NCBI RefSeq assembly: GCF_028554725.1 | Contig: NC_071669.1 | Span: 58,508,501 to 58,572,500 of the forward strand | Length of the DNA: 64,000 bases | Source: Zeugodacus cucurbitae | Taxonomy: Eukaryota > Arthropoda > Insecta > Diptera > Tephritidae | Direction: 5' to 3' | Part shown: piece by piece, positions 36,505 through 47,407 of the stretch | How positions within the stretch are numbered: the first letter of the stretch is position 1 | Layout of the letters: every line of letters begins with the position of its first letter | Translations under genes and position numbers: made by a program | Notes under the pieces: generated by a model | What the model was told of the DNA's origin: nothing | Seen by the model: only the letters and a program-made list of their open reading frames with translations | Databases searched by the model: none

Positions 36505-37990
36505 TCATGAAAAAATTTTATGAGGTGGCAACTTCTTAAAATAATATTTCTGTGGAACGAAAAAATAAAAATAAATACAAAATAATTATTTAAAATTTAA
36601 AATTTGAAAAAAAATTACATCATCATTTAAAAAATAAAATATTTCAAAAAAAATAGGTTTTGAATAAATTTCAATTTCACGTATTTCTCAATACAATTGA
36701 ATACGAAAATATTTAGTTTTAGTTTTGTAACAATTTCTTTTGATATTAAATAAAAATATGTGAATTTCATTAAATTTAATTGAATAGGTGACAACTTCTT
36801 AAAATAAAATTTCTGTGGAACGATCAGCTTAAAATCTTATTTAAAATACCAACATTTCTGCTTTCACGAAAATACCAAATATTATTATTGATATACATTA
36901 ATTAAATACATGTGGCAACCCTTCTTATTAGCGGTTTTAAAATTATTTTTTAAACATTTATAATTTTAAAAAAAAAAGATGAAAATGTACTTATCCTGAC
37001 TTCACATTGCCATTCGTTTGCAATCAACTTAAATATATTTCAGCAAAAATCAGTTAGCATCTCTAAACAAAAATATATTTTAAGAAAAAAATATAACTAA
37101 TAATTTCCAGTATTGAATTGATTTATTAAATCTTTGATAATTTAAAAAAAAATTTTATTTAAAAACATGTGGCAACCTTTCTGATTTATTAACTCTCTTA
37201 AGCTTACATAAGTTCTAAATGAAAAGAATTAGACAACCATAATTCTATTATTAAAATAGCAAAGATAATCGAAAGCTTCCTGCTTATTTTCAGATTAATA
37301 CCCAATTTAATAAATTTATTAAATATGGCAACCTTTTTGTAAATTTTACTTGAAGTCAAAAATTGTGAGTTTCCTAATTTTAATTAATTTATTTTTTTTT
37401 TTAATTTTCGAATCATTTCTTAACTTTTAATAATTTGAAAATTATTATTTTTATCAGGTGGCATCACCATATAATTTTCTTCTCCCGCATTTGAATAAGT
37501 TTCTGTAATTTAGATTTTTTTAGCGCTCACGCAACTCTGCATGAGAATATATTATATTTGTATATAATTAAAAACATGTGGCAACCTTTTTGATTTTTTA
37601 ACTCTCTAAATCTTAAAAGTTCTAAATAAACAGAATTAGACTACTGTAATAACAGTTTTAAAATAGCAAACATAAACGAAAGTTTTCTGCTTATTTTCAG
37701 ATTGATGTCTAATTAAAAAATTTATTAAATATGGCAACCTTTCTTCTAAATTTGACTTAAAGTCAAAAATTATGAGTTTTCTATTTTTTTTTTAATTTTT
37801 CGAATCACTACTAGATTTTTAATAATTTAAAATTAACTTATTTTTATCAGGTGGCAGCACCACATTTAATATTTTTTATTATTTCTTCTCCTGTCTTCGA
37901 ATCATTTTTTGTTATTGACAATTGTTTACTCTCACAAGACGTTTGACAAAAATATATTATTTTTATGTTTTAATTACAGCTGGCAACCTT
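36505..37990. repeat. GTGGCAAC cluster 2
   Basis: Very AT-rich DNA in which RTGGCAAC or a one-base variant recurs at 36525, 36788, 36912, 37169, 37325, 37458, 37578, 37731, 37851 and 37980. The block is often preceded by a T-rich stretch and CAG (for example 'tttttatcaggtggca' at about 37449 and 37843). Two of the intervals belong to a tandem duplication annotated separately. Confidence 0.75.
37165..37980. repeat. About 400-bp tandem duplication within cluster 2
   Basis: The order 'acatgtggcaacctttctga', 'tttattaaatatggcaacct', 'tcaaaaattgtgagtttcct' and 'tttttatcaggtggca' at 37165-37470 is repeated at 37574-37860. Offsets are 409, 406 and 393 bp. The copies differ at many sites, so the duplication is old. 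Confidence 0.85.
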
Positions 37991-39639
37991 TTTTTTACTA
38001 AAAATATTTTTTAGTAAAAAAATTTTAATTTTTTCATATTTTAAGCGAACATTATCGGTTTGCATACGTCGTTTTGGTGTACTACTCCTTTATTGCCATG
38101 TTGCACTTTTCTTGCTCGCAAGTGTTTGTTACATATTTCAGTAAATAAGTATGTATGTATATGTATTTGTATCGGATTCTTCATATATAATAATAATATA
38201 TATCTACAACAACACCCACATCTACCACAACTGTGTACTAACTTCATTCAGTTTGTATGGCAACACCTCAAAGCGACCAAGTTTTGCTTGTGTCTTCCCT
38301 ACGTGCACACATACACACACACACACACACGCTAAGCAAATATGGCTTTGCATTTCAAACGCTTCCTCTAACCACTTTTATTTTCTTTTCGCACCAACAA
38401 CTATTACAATTTTGATATGGCTTTAATGGCGTTGGTGTCGTGATTGCTATTGTTGTTGTTGTTGTAGAACTCTTCAATGAGCCGTTGATTGTTTACTGCA
38501 TTCACTTTATTGAATTTACAACAGACAATTTTCTTTCGAATCACAACAGAGCCGCAGCAGATGAGTGCTGAGTGCTCTTATTACTTGTTGTCTTACGTTG
38601 TTGCTGTTGTTGTTGTTGTTATTTTCTTACTATTACTCTTTATGTGTTATGTATACGCTGTGTATTATGTGTTTTTTTTTTTTGGTGCTTTTGTTGTTGT
38701 TGTTGCTGCTGCGAAAGTTTCTGCTTTTGTCGTTGCCACATCTTTGCGGTATTTGCGGCATTCGCTGGCATCTCTCATACGCCTCAAATTGCTTCAGCGA
38801 TGCTCCGAATGCATTAGCGTTATAATGCTGCTGCTGCTGCAACGCGTCTGCCATCCATCGTCTAGCGACGTCTGCTGCTTGCAGTTGTGCTGCTTCTTCA
38901 CTCATTCATTCATTCATTCATGCAATCAATGCATGAGTGTGTGCTGTTGCAATTATTGCCTGTAGCTGGCACATAGTTTTATAGAGTAATTTGCATATAT
39001 GAATAACAACAACACACTTAACACACACACACTCACCCACATGAAGAGAAACGCACATCTGTGTATATGAATGTGTATGTGTGTATGTGTTTGGTTGGGA
39101 AATTTTCGCTTTTGAATTGCTGATGCGGAAATTGAGCGCTGAGTGTTTGGTAAAGTTGCATATTGTCGTTGCTTTGTTGTTGCATTGCGGGCGCATAAGA
39201 TGAAAATTAGTAATCTACAAAGAAAAGAAGAAAAAGACAGCGCAGACAATGCAAAATTTACATATTTAGTATGTGGAAATCTCTTAAACTAAACTGCAAT
39301 GCATGCACACATACATACATAGATATATATATGGATATACTAAATTATATGCCTTTAAGGGCTATGCAGCCTTTGAAGTATTTAATTGCCAACTTGCCGC
39401 GTCCGAAATGACCTACCATGCTAGTTAATACACACTTCTGTCTTGAGGCAACATATTTCTCTATATAGGATGCCACTACTCATACATACAATTCTACATA
39501 TGTAGCTTGAAGTTCTCAATTTTTATTTCAGTGCATATTTGGCCCCCAAGTTGGCCATCCTATACATATAGGCTATATTTGTAACAGCTAGCTGCATAGC
39601 TGCCAAGCCATCTGTCAAAATAAACACTCATATTTGAGA
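37991..39639. other. Non-coding sequence with triplet runs
   Basis: TTG/CTG runs (38445-38465, 38600-38620, 38692-38715 and 38828-38840), (AC)n at 38311-38330 and (CATT)n at about 38902-38920 create overlapping cysteine- and leucine-rich frames on both strands. These are not accepted as genes. Confidence 0.45.
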
Positions 39640-40115
39640 ATGATTTCGTAGTCGCACAGGTACTGGTCGTTTTTCCAATGCCTACAGTGTTCATTCACCA
39701 GCTTATTCCCAATCTGATCAGATTGCAGCTTGGGTGCCCTTACGCGCAAGCTGATCGGCAGTTCCCAGCGATACCGCTATGGCCTGGGACCCAAACGTGT
39801 TTTATATTAAAGTAGCTAGAAGCTGTTTATAGAGAGACTAAGCACTCCTTGACTAGCTTTGAGCGAACAGTCAGCGAGCACAAGGGCAGTATTGCCGCTC
39901 TACTATCCGAGTGAATGCTCACCTCCCTGACCGAGGTAGCACTTCTGAGTAATCTATCAGATGCTGCTTTAATTTCAGCCACCTCCGCTGCAGTGATCTG
40001 GCTGTCTAAAGTTGTTCCTGACGCCAAGCTCCTTGCAGAAGACTACTCTTTCAATTTTCGCTCTGAACTTAGATCCATCCGTGAAAAAGGTCACCGTTAC
40101 TTAACGGTTTAGTAA
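39640..40115 (-). pseudogene. LINE RNase H domain fragment
   Basis: The minus strand encodes, in two frames, FFTDGSK (about 40090-40070), AEVAEIKAASDRLLRSAT (about 39975) and VSIHSDSRAAILPL (about 39910). These are the first Asp, the Glu and the second Asp of RNase HI as found in I/LOA-type retrotransposons. A degenerate ADQLARKGT-like motif follows with stops. A frameshift lies between the first two motifs at about 40000-40020. No reverse transcriptase is attached. Confidence 0.75.
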
Positions 40116-41826
40116 CAGGGAAAATTGCCGAACATTCCCTAAAAAAGGCTTCTCACTAATTGGCTTGAATTCACTCAAGAAACGACGTATGAATTTGGCA
40201 AAGTAGTTTAAATTATAGTATAAATAAAGTCTTTTTTTTTTTTTGGGAGGGGAAATATATATATATAATATATATATTATCGCCAACCAATTCGATGACG
40301 ACATTCATCGAAAATTAAGTACCATCTGTCGGATAAATATTCAAATGAAATAAGACACATTCAGCTTCAGCGATATGATTCCGAAAAGTCATCCCACTCG
40401 ACCTTGTCACATACTTCGGTCTTTATTAGCTTGTTAACGCGGATATCTGGCTAATCTGAGAGGAATACATCAAGTCATGGTTATCGAGTGGTTTTGGTAT
40501 GGTTATCGTGTTTTTTGGATGTATGTATGAAACAAATCAACAGAATTTCGTATAGACGGTAGCTTCAAATTCAATGACTGTTGAGATTATTTCAGAAAAT
40601 CCCATGTCCTAGAACTCCAGTTTATTCGACAAGTTAACTAACTCTTCGGGGGCTACAGTAATGTACTTAAAGGAATAAAAAGATAATTAATAGAGAAACT
40701 CTATGAATAATATTAGGGTTCATATATATATAGGCTGCGAAGGTCCACAAATATGCTATTAAAACCAAAACTAAAAATTTCAATTTGCTAGATGGAGAGA
40801 AACACATTGTAATAGGGCTAAAGATGGAATACTTTTCATGACATCTATCTTGAAATTTACCGTTCAATCAAAATAAAACAGTCTGCTAGAGTGAAATAAT
40901 TTCAAAAATTGTTCCTTGATCCAACTTTTCACAAATAAACCTTATTTATTACTAAGTAAAGTAGAACCTGGTGGAGAAAATTTATCACAATGCTTTTCAT
41001 AATATTTTTGAGACTTCTTATTTATTTTAATCACTTTTGCTTCGGCACCCAAAAATCTTAAACTAAACATAATTTTTCAAAGCTTCAGGAACAACAAAGA
41101 TATTTTTTACATGACCTTGAGCTCTTTACTATTACTTGGATTTCACTTTCCTCAAATAAAAAAATTACAACAACAAAAAGTCGCCGCATGAAAATAGATT
41201 TGTTGTGACTTTCTTGAAGTCTCACCTAATTAACAATTAACTGTCGAGTGTCACCTGTTTTGGGAAAATGTCGCGCGCCATAAAATGTACATAAATTTCA
41301 ACCGCAGAGTTTTTTTGTTATTTTTTTTTACCACCGCTAAGCAAAATTTGACCATGACCATCAACACCGGCCGTAAACTAGCCCGCACGCACCGCTACAA
41401 GTGACACTTGATTGACAGTTGGCTTGCAGCGCGCTGTTATTGAGTGGCCATTTTAGAGCTGCGCATAGTTGTTGTTGCTATTGTTTTTCTAAAACACATC
41501 TGCTAATAAAAATATATGTAGTGACAGAGTAAAAAAAAAGAAACTACTACAGGCTAATAAGTGTTGTCGCTGAAGAGGCTGCAGCCGTCAATGAAGACTG
41601 TCACAATGAGAGATGACAGCAATTATAAAACAAGCTGCGAATGTTGACGCCCACAGCGTGAGTTTTTTCGTTTTTGTTGTTGTTTTTATTATTTTTGTTG
41701 TTATTTTTCACATTTTATATTACTTTTGTGACTTTTCTCCACGCTTGTCAAACCATAAAAATAATCGCTGTGTTACTATTCACTTAGCGAGAAATCAATA
41801 ATTGTGTTAAATGCCATATAACGGTA

Positions 41827-41863
<37 letters not shown>

Positions 41864-43745
41864 TATATAAATATAATATTTTACTTCATTAACTGGCGTC
41901 AGTCAGCAATGCGTTTGCTGTCAAACTATAGGTGTCACATGTCGCCTTGCAAACCACTAGGCGTATGAGTAACATCGCGACTAATGGAGAGCGTAGTGTG
42001 AAACCAGAAAACAAAAACAATACTGAGTAGCGTATCACTTGTCAGGGCAGATGTTGCGACTATATACTTAACCGCACCAACTTTCACTGCAATTTTTGTA
42101 ATGTTAAAGGGGTGTTGCAAGTAGCCATAGTTGCCACACATACTATTTTTGCTTGTGAATTTTATATATGAAAATTTAAAAACAACAACAACAACTGCAA
42201 AAATGAACGCCACGGGTGGTTTACAGCAAATTTTTATTAATGCATGCTGCATACTAGCCATGCCACATATATGTATGCTATGCGAAGACTCAACTAATTT
42301 CTGACATGACAACACAATTTTCGACCGTCTTTTTTTCGCACACCAACAACAACAAAGAAATCGAAGGTGGTAACTGATAGCAAGGGAAATTAAACTAGCT
42401 TTGCCTTAGGCGGCGAGGGACTCTCATTCGATAGCGTCAACAACAAACATAACTTGCAACATCAATGGGGCTAGACTATTTGACGCTTTACTTTCAGCAC
42501 TTTCAGCACTTCCCAGGCTAGCTGTTAGCAACAAGCTAACTGTATGTGCATTGTATGTGTTTATATGTTAATTTCAGTGATGCCTCAACGCGTGACGGAC
42601 GGCTGTACATCAATGTCTGCGTATAGTGACGTTCGATATTGTGGCATGCAACATGTTAAGCAGCAACAACAACAACATTTTACAACAACAACTGCTTCAG
42701 TTGTATCATATAGCGTAGGTTGCTCATTATTTTTTATGAAAAATCTGCTGTCCGCTACGAAGGGGCGCCACAATGCAACAACACATATACACACATAAAC
42801 CGCTAGTTAGCAGTAAATATATGCTTGCATTTATTCACATGAAACTGAAATTTCTGCCACACACACATTCACACATTTTGCCCGAAACAATGCAATTGCA
42901 TTGGCATTTATGCCATGCAGTTGCCCGCGTTGCATGCAACAAGTGCTGTATACGTGTACTTGCCGCGATCGCATCAGTTAATGCCTGAGACTGTGAACTT
43001 TTCTGCCACAGTTTCACAATTTAACGAAAGCGAAAACTTGAATTTTCCGTTACCATTTGCTGATTTTCTATGCATTTCGCAAGCGCACACAAAACGACAC
43101 ACGAGTGCGCGTGCGCCTGCAACTGCCGCGGTGTTGTGGAAAAATGTTTTCTGCTTGCGGCAATGTAATGATGCACCTTTTCATCAACGCAGACCGTTCA
43201 CAACAAAGTAATTCATCATTCCTTTCGAGACATTGCCAGGCAAGCAGCAGAAGCTACAACAACATGGAATTTGGTCACCTCCAGCGTTGAGTAGGAAAAT
43301 TGGCATTGTAACGTCACTCGACAACACGACACAGTTTGCCGTTGGTCACACCCTTTTAAAATTCACCCACAACTCAGCGGAGTCTTCTTTTGATTGTGAG
43401 CCTGAGGTTTCACTTGTTTGTTGAACAGTTGGTTGTTGTTGTTGTTACTATTTTCATTTACAACAATTTTATTAATGATTTGATATCACGACACTTTAAT
43501 TAACCATTTGAAGTGGTATTTTGGGATTTTGTGGTTATTTTTATAAGTAAAACGCTTTAGACTTTCATGCTTTTCTTCGAGAAAATAACATCGCTATAAA
43601 TTTATACATTGGCTGAACCATATTGATAATTCTAAAAACCAAAATTTTGAATAATTAAGAAAGTAAATTCTATTCAACTTAACCTATCCTAATTTAATTG
43701 TCATTCCAAACAATATAATTTTCAATTATCTTAATATAAATTTAA
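40116..43745. other. Non-coding sequence, no gene seen
   Basis: Contains a poly-T run at 40232-40245, (TA)n at 40256-40278, a longer (TA)n at 41829-41860 and CAA runs at about 42660-42690. Frames at 41935-42315 and 42915-43424 show no domain. Confidence 0.4.
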
Positions 43746-44205
43746 GGGTTGTAATGTAGGTCGCCTCCGCGAGGTACATCATGGGTAACACTAAATGACC
43801 TGCGACCTTCACGGCCTTAAAACTCCGAACGGACGCCTGACTTGAAACGGACAACGTTCTATGCTTACAGTTTTATTTTTTTAATTTGGTTGCAACGTGG
43901 GCTGAAGGTCGTATTCCCCAACCTGAGTATGTTGGAGTGAAACCTTTCAGAAATGGCTGGTGGGTTAATGTCAATACTGTCTTCGTCCCATTAAAACCAT
44001 GAAAGGCTTCAGAGTACATTCCCTTCCATTTCATTTGAACCATTAAAGGCGACTACCTTCCGGGGGTGAATAGCGGCTCTAAGTCCAAATCGACTCACAA
44101 AACTTATAGTGTCCCGGGCGCGTCCCTGTGGTGAAGGAATCGTCCACCACAATAGGCGGCGCGGATATCACCCATCAACGGTGGTAACTGTGTGGGTGTC
44201 TATCC
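43746..44205 (+). other. GC-richer segment, possible LINE 5' region
   Basis: Base composition changes abruptly from AT-rich to mixed at about 43746 and stays so into the LINE coding region. Stops occur in all frames. It may be a 5' untranslated part of the older LINE whose C-terminal coding part follows, with a large internal deletion, or a separate element. The sequence does not decide between these. Confidence 0.4.
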
Positions 44206-45760
44206 GTGACAATAGCGGGGTCTTTCTGGCACGCAGAGAATCGAAAACGGTCCTTCCAGCTGCTGTCGCTTGGTAAGGCTCATTTCTCCGCAATCACTGC
44301 TGTGCTTAGATTACCGGCAGAACTATTCAAATACGGCGGCGAAGAACTGATAAGGTGCATGCATCAGCTTCTTTGCAGAATATGGTCGGAAGAAAGCATG
44401 CCTGACGATTGGAATCTCAGTGTGCTCTGCCCAATCCATAAAAAGGGAGATCCCACAATCTGCGCCAATTACCGTGGGATCAGCCTCCTAAATATCGCAT
44501 ACAAGGTTCTATCGAGCGTATTGTGTGAAAGACTAAAGCCCACCGTCAACAAACTGATTGGACCTTATCAGTGTGGCTTTAGACCTGGAAAATTGACAAC
44601 TGACCAGATATTCACCATGCGCCAAATCTTGGAAAAGACCCGAGAAAAGAGGATCGACACACACCACCTTTTTGTCGATTTTAAAGCTGCTTTCGACAGC
44701 ACGAAAAGGAGTTGCCTTTACGCCGCGATGTCTGAATTTGGTATTCCCGCAAAACTAATACGGCTGTGTAAATTGACTTTGAGCAACACCAAAAGCTCCG
44801 TCATGATTGGGAAGGACCTCTCCGAGCCGTTCGATACCAAACGAGGTTTCAGACAAGGTGACTCACTATCGTGCGACTTCTTTAACCTGATGCTGGAAAA
44901 AATTATAAGAGCTGCAGAGCTAAACCGAGAAGGTACAATCTTCTACAAGAGTGTACAGCTCCTGGCGTACGCCGATGATATTGATATCATCGGAAGCAAC
45001 AACCGCGCCGTTTGTTCTGCTTTTTCCCGCATGGATAAGGAGGCGAAGCAAATGGCTCTGGAGGTGAATGAGGACAAGACGAAATATCTCCTGTCATCAA
45101 ACAAACAGTCGGCGCATTCGCGTCTTGGCTCCCACGTCACTGTTGACAGTCATAACTTTGAAGTTGTAGATAATTTCGTATACCTGGGAACCAGCATCAA
45201 CAACACGAACAATGTCAGCCTCGAAATCCAGCGCAGAATAGCACCTGTTGGCATACTTTGAACTGAGTAGGCAATTGAACAGTAAAGTCCTCTCTCGACG
45301 AACCAAAATCAAGCTCTACAAGTCGCTTATCATTCCCGTCCTGCTTTACGGTGCAGAAGCTTGGACGATGTCAACATCAGATGAGACGACACTAGGAGTT
45401 TTCGAGAGGAAAATTTTGCGCAAGATTTATGGTCCTCAGCACATTGGCAACGGCGAATACCGCAGACGATGGAACGATGAGCTGTACGAGTTATACGACG
45501 ACATTGACATAGTTCAGCGAATAAAAAGACAGCGGCTACGCTGGCTAGGTCATGTTGTCCGAATGGACGAAAACACTCCAGCCCTGAAAGTGTTCGATGC
45601 AGTACCCGCCGGAGGAAGCCGAGGAAGGGGAAGGCCTCCACTCCGTTGGAGGGACCAGGTGGAGAGCGACCTGGTTACACTTGGGATCTCCAACTGGCGC
45701 CGAACTGCGAAGGAGAGAGAGAGGTGGCGCACTATCGTCGATTCGGCTATAACCGGCTAA
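44206..45760 (+). pseudogene. RTE reverse transcriptase fragment, one frameshift
   Basis: The first open part (44206-45261, 351 codons) is chimeric: residues 1-34 come from the host LINE and the RTE starts at residue 35 (LPAELFKYGGEEL). RT motifs in order: CPIHKKGD and NYRGISLL (about residues 75-95), GFRPGKLTTDQIF (about 125), FVDFKAAFDS with catalytic Asp at 158, GFRQGDSLSCDFFN (about 213), and YADD at 255-258. The frame breaks at 45240-45262, where a 14-bp inversion is seen against the sister copy. It continues as 45248-45760: SRRTKIKLYKSLIIPVLLYG, AEAWTMS, RLRWLGHVVRMDEN, GRGRPPLRWRDQ. Endonuclease is absent, so the copy is dead. Confidence 0.9.
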
Positions 45761-45791
45761 ACGGTTGCAACGCCAATCACATACATACATA
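44309..45791 (+). mobile_element. RTE-type LINE inserted into another LINE, 14-bp TSD
   Basis: Flanked by CACTGCTGTGCTTA at 44295-44308 and 45792-45805. The 5' end is truncated inside ORF2 just upstream of reverse transcriptase (no endonuclease). The 3' end has a stop at about 45760, 'cgccaa', and an (ACAT)n tail (45778-45791). The second copy at 26663-27098 ends at the same 'cgccaa' with a (TA)n tail, so variable microsatellite tails are a feature of the family. RTE assignment rests on the RT motif style and the tail and is an inference. Confidence 0.88.
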
Positions 45792-46051
45792 CACTGCTGT
45801 GCTTACTGGTCCAATAGGAACATACGCGGTGAAGTTAGGGACCAAGCCAGACGCTAGTTGCCAAAGCTGTTTGGAGGAAGGCGACGAGGAATCAACCAAA
45901 CACTTCCTCCTTCAATGTCCAGTATTCGCCAGACTTATGTGATGTTCTCCGTTATGTTTTGTCGAATCATAAGGGTCTTAGAAATCAGTCAGCAGAAACC
46001 GGGTGTCTCAAAAGAAAAGTCGAATCTGTCTGCAGTTGCGAAGATCTACCC

Positions 46052-46076
46052 ATTGACCTAACCTAACCTAACGTAA
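46052..46076 (+). repeat. (CCTAA)3 tail
   Basis: CCTAACCTAACCTAACGTAA directly follows the last coding-like sequence of the RNase H-type LINE ('gatctacccattga'). It is best read as the 3' tail of that element. Confidence 0.65.
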
Positions 46077-46078
46077 CT

Positions 46079-46539
46079 TTTATGGAAACTAAACTAAAAC
46101 CAAATAAAGGCCGCAAAATATAGTATTTTTGAAAACATTTACAGCTCAATATGCCCCGTATTTATTTTTGACTTTTTAATGATTCATTACAATTTAACTG
46201 TTATTGCTTCCTAAATAATTAATGACACTTTTAGCCTATAAATAAGTGGAAGTTATGTGTGTGCGAGGGAGCTCATTTCGGCCTAAATAAGTTCAAAAGT
46301 AAATATAACTAGTGTTAACATAAATTTTAGAGAGCCTACTTCAACCAAGTGAAAGTAAAGCAACTAAATGGATGGTTAATGTTGATAATAAGCACACTTT
46401 TTATTGTTCTTGTAAGGAAAAAAGCAATCAAATTAGTAATAACTCAAGTTTATGAGCCTAAAATAAAACGGAAAATATTATATTTTCTTATTTAAAGTCA
46501 CAACAAAAAATAAATACATACGTACACATTTAACAAAAA
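46079..46539. other. AT-rich sequence, no gene seen
   Basis: No motif, exon or repeat recognised. Confidence 0.45.
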
Positions 46540-46853
46540 AATCTGAGTGCAGCTACTTCCTGTATTTTCTTCTGTAAAATTTTGTGTTTTGACGTTTTTC
46601 GTTACTGAGTTAACTCACTTTTAGTAAGTTTCAACATAACCTTTGTATGGGAGATTTTTTAATTTAATTATAATTATTGAGCGTGGTTATTATCCGATTT
46701 CACGGGGCCACGCCCACTTCCACTTGTATAACCTTATTTATGGTTATGACACTTTCTATGTTTTCGGATTTTTCCAGTTTGTGGGCGTGGTAGTAGTCCG
46801 ATTTTGCCCACTTTCAATACCAACCATTAAGATTTATTTTTACTCAAGTTATC
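46540..46853 (-). repeat. Hairpin-repeat family, copy F (truncated)
   Basis: Matches 15360-15830 of copy D ('aaaaatctga-tgcagctac', 'aacctttgtatgggagat', 'ggggccacgcccac', 'gtgggcgtggtagtagtccg'), with deletions. The right part, including the terminal hairpin, is missing because sequence switches to mariner at about 46853. Confidence 0.75.
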
Positions 46854-47407
46854 ATGGAAAACGTCGAATTAGACCGACATGTGGCATCTCGTGACATGGC
46901 CCAGGAGATGGGAGTTAGTCACCAAACCATTTTAAACCATCTGCAGAAGGCTGGATACACAAAATAGCTTGATGTTTGGGTGCCACACGATTTGACGCAA
47001 AAAAAACTTCTGGACCGAATCAACATTTTTGAAGCGGATGGAGACTGGCGACGAAAAATAGATCACATTCGACAATATCAAGCGAAACCGGTCGTGGATA
47101 TCACCCGCTGAATCGTCCCAAACAATGGCCAAGCCGGGATTGACGGGCCAGAAAAGGTTTTGCTGTGTGGATTGGAAGGGAATCATCCACTATGAGCTGC
47201 TCCCATATGACCAGACGCTTAATTCTACCATCAGACGCTTAATTCTACCATCTACTACGAACAACTGGACCGCTTGAAGCAGGTGATCGACCAGAAGCGT
47301 CCAGAATTGGCCAACAGGAACGGTGTAGTGTTCCACCAAGTGATTGCCACCTGTACCTGTCCATGGCGAACGCCCTTAGTAGTGTAAAGTTGAACTCAAA
47401 AGAGGCA
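46854..47407 (+). pseudogene. Mariner, D34D family, copy 4 (internal fragment)
   Basis: Plus-strand transposase remnant with no terminal repeats. It begins at ENVELDRHVASRD (second helix of the DNA-binding domain), continues through the LNHLQKAGYT and VPHDLTQ regions, and ends at LNSKEA. Large deletions removed the second catalytic Asp region. A perfect 20-bp tandem duplication (47212-47231 and 47232-47251) lies inside. It abuts hairpin-repeat copy F directly. Confidence 0.83.

Larger units (their letters stand above)
44206..46078 (+). mobile_element. Older RNase H-type LINE 3' part, split by an RTE insertion
   Basis: The left part (44206-44308) encodes RKRSFQLLSLGKAHFSAITAVL. The right part (45792-46078) resumes TAVLTGPIGTYAVKLGTKPD, then CQSCLEEGDEESTKHFLLQC, a CCHC-type C-terminal motif of I/LOA/jockey-type ORF2. 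The two parts join in frame across the insertion. The element ends at about 46070 in a (CCTAA)3 tail. The region upstream of the C-terminal part is missing or replaced. Confidence 0.8.

Noticed and set aside
38489..38965. 158-codon frame rich in Val, Leu and Cys
   Set aside because: Triplet-repeat by-product with rival frames in all phases.
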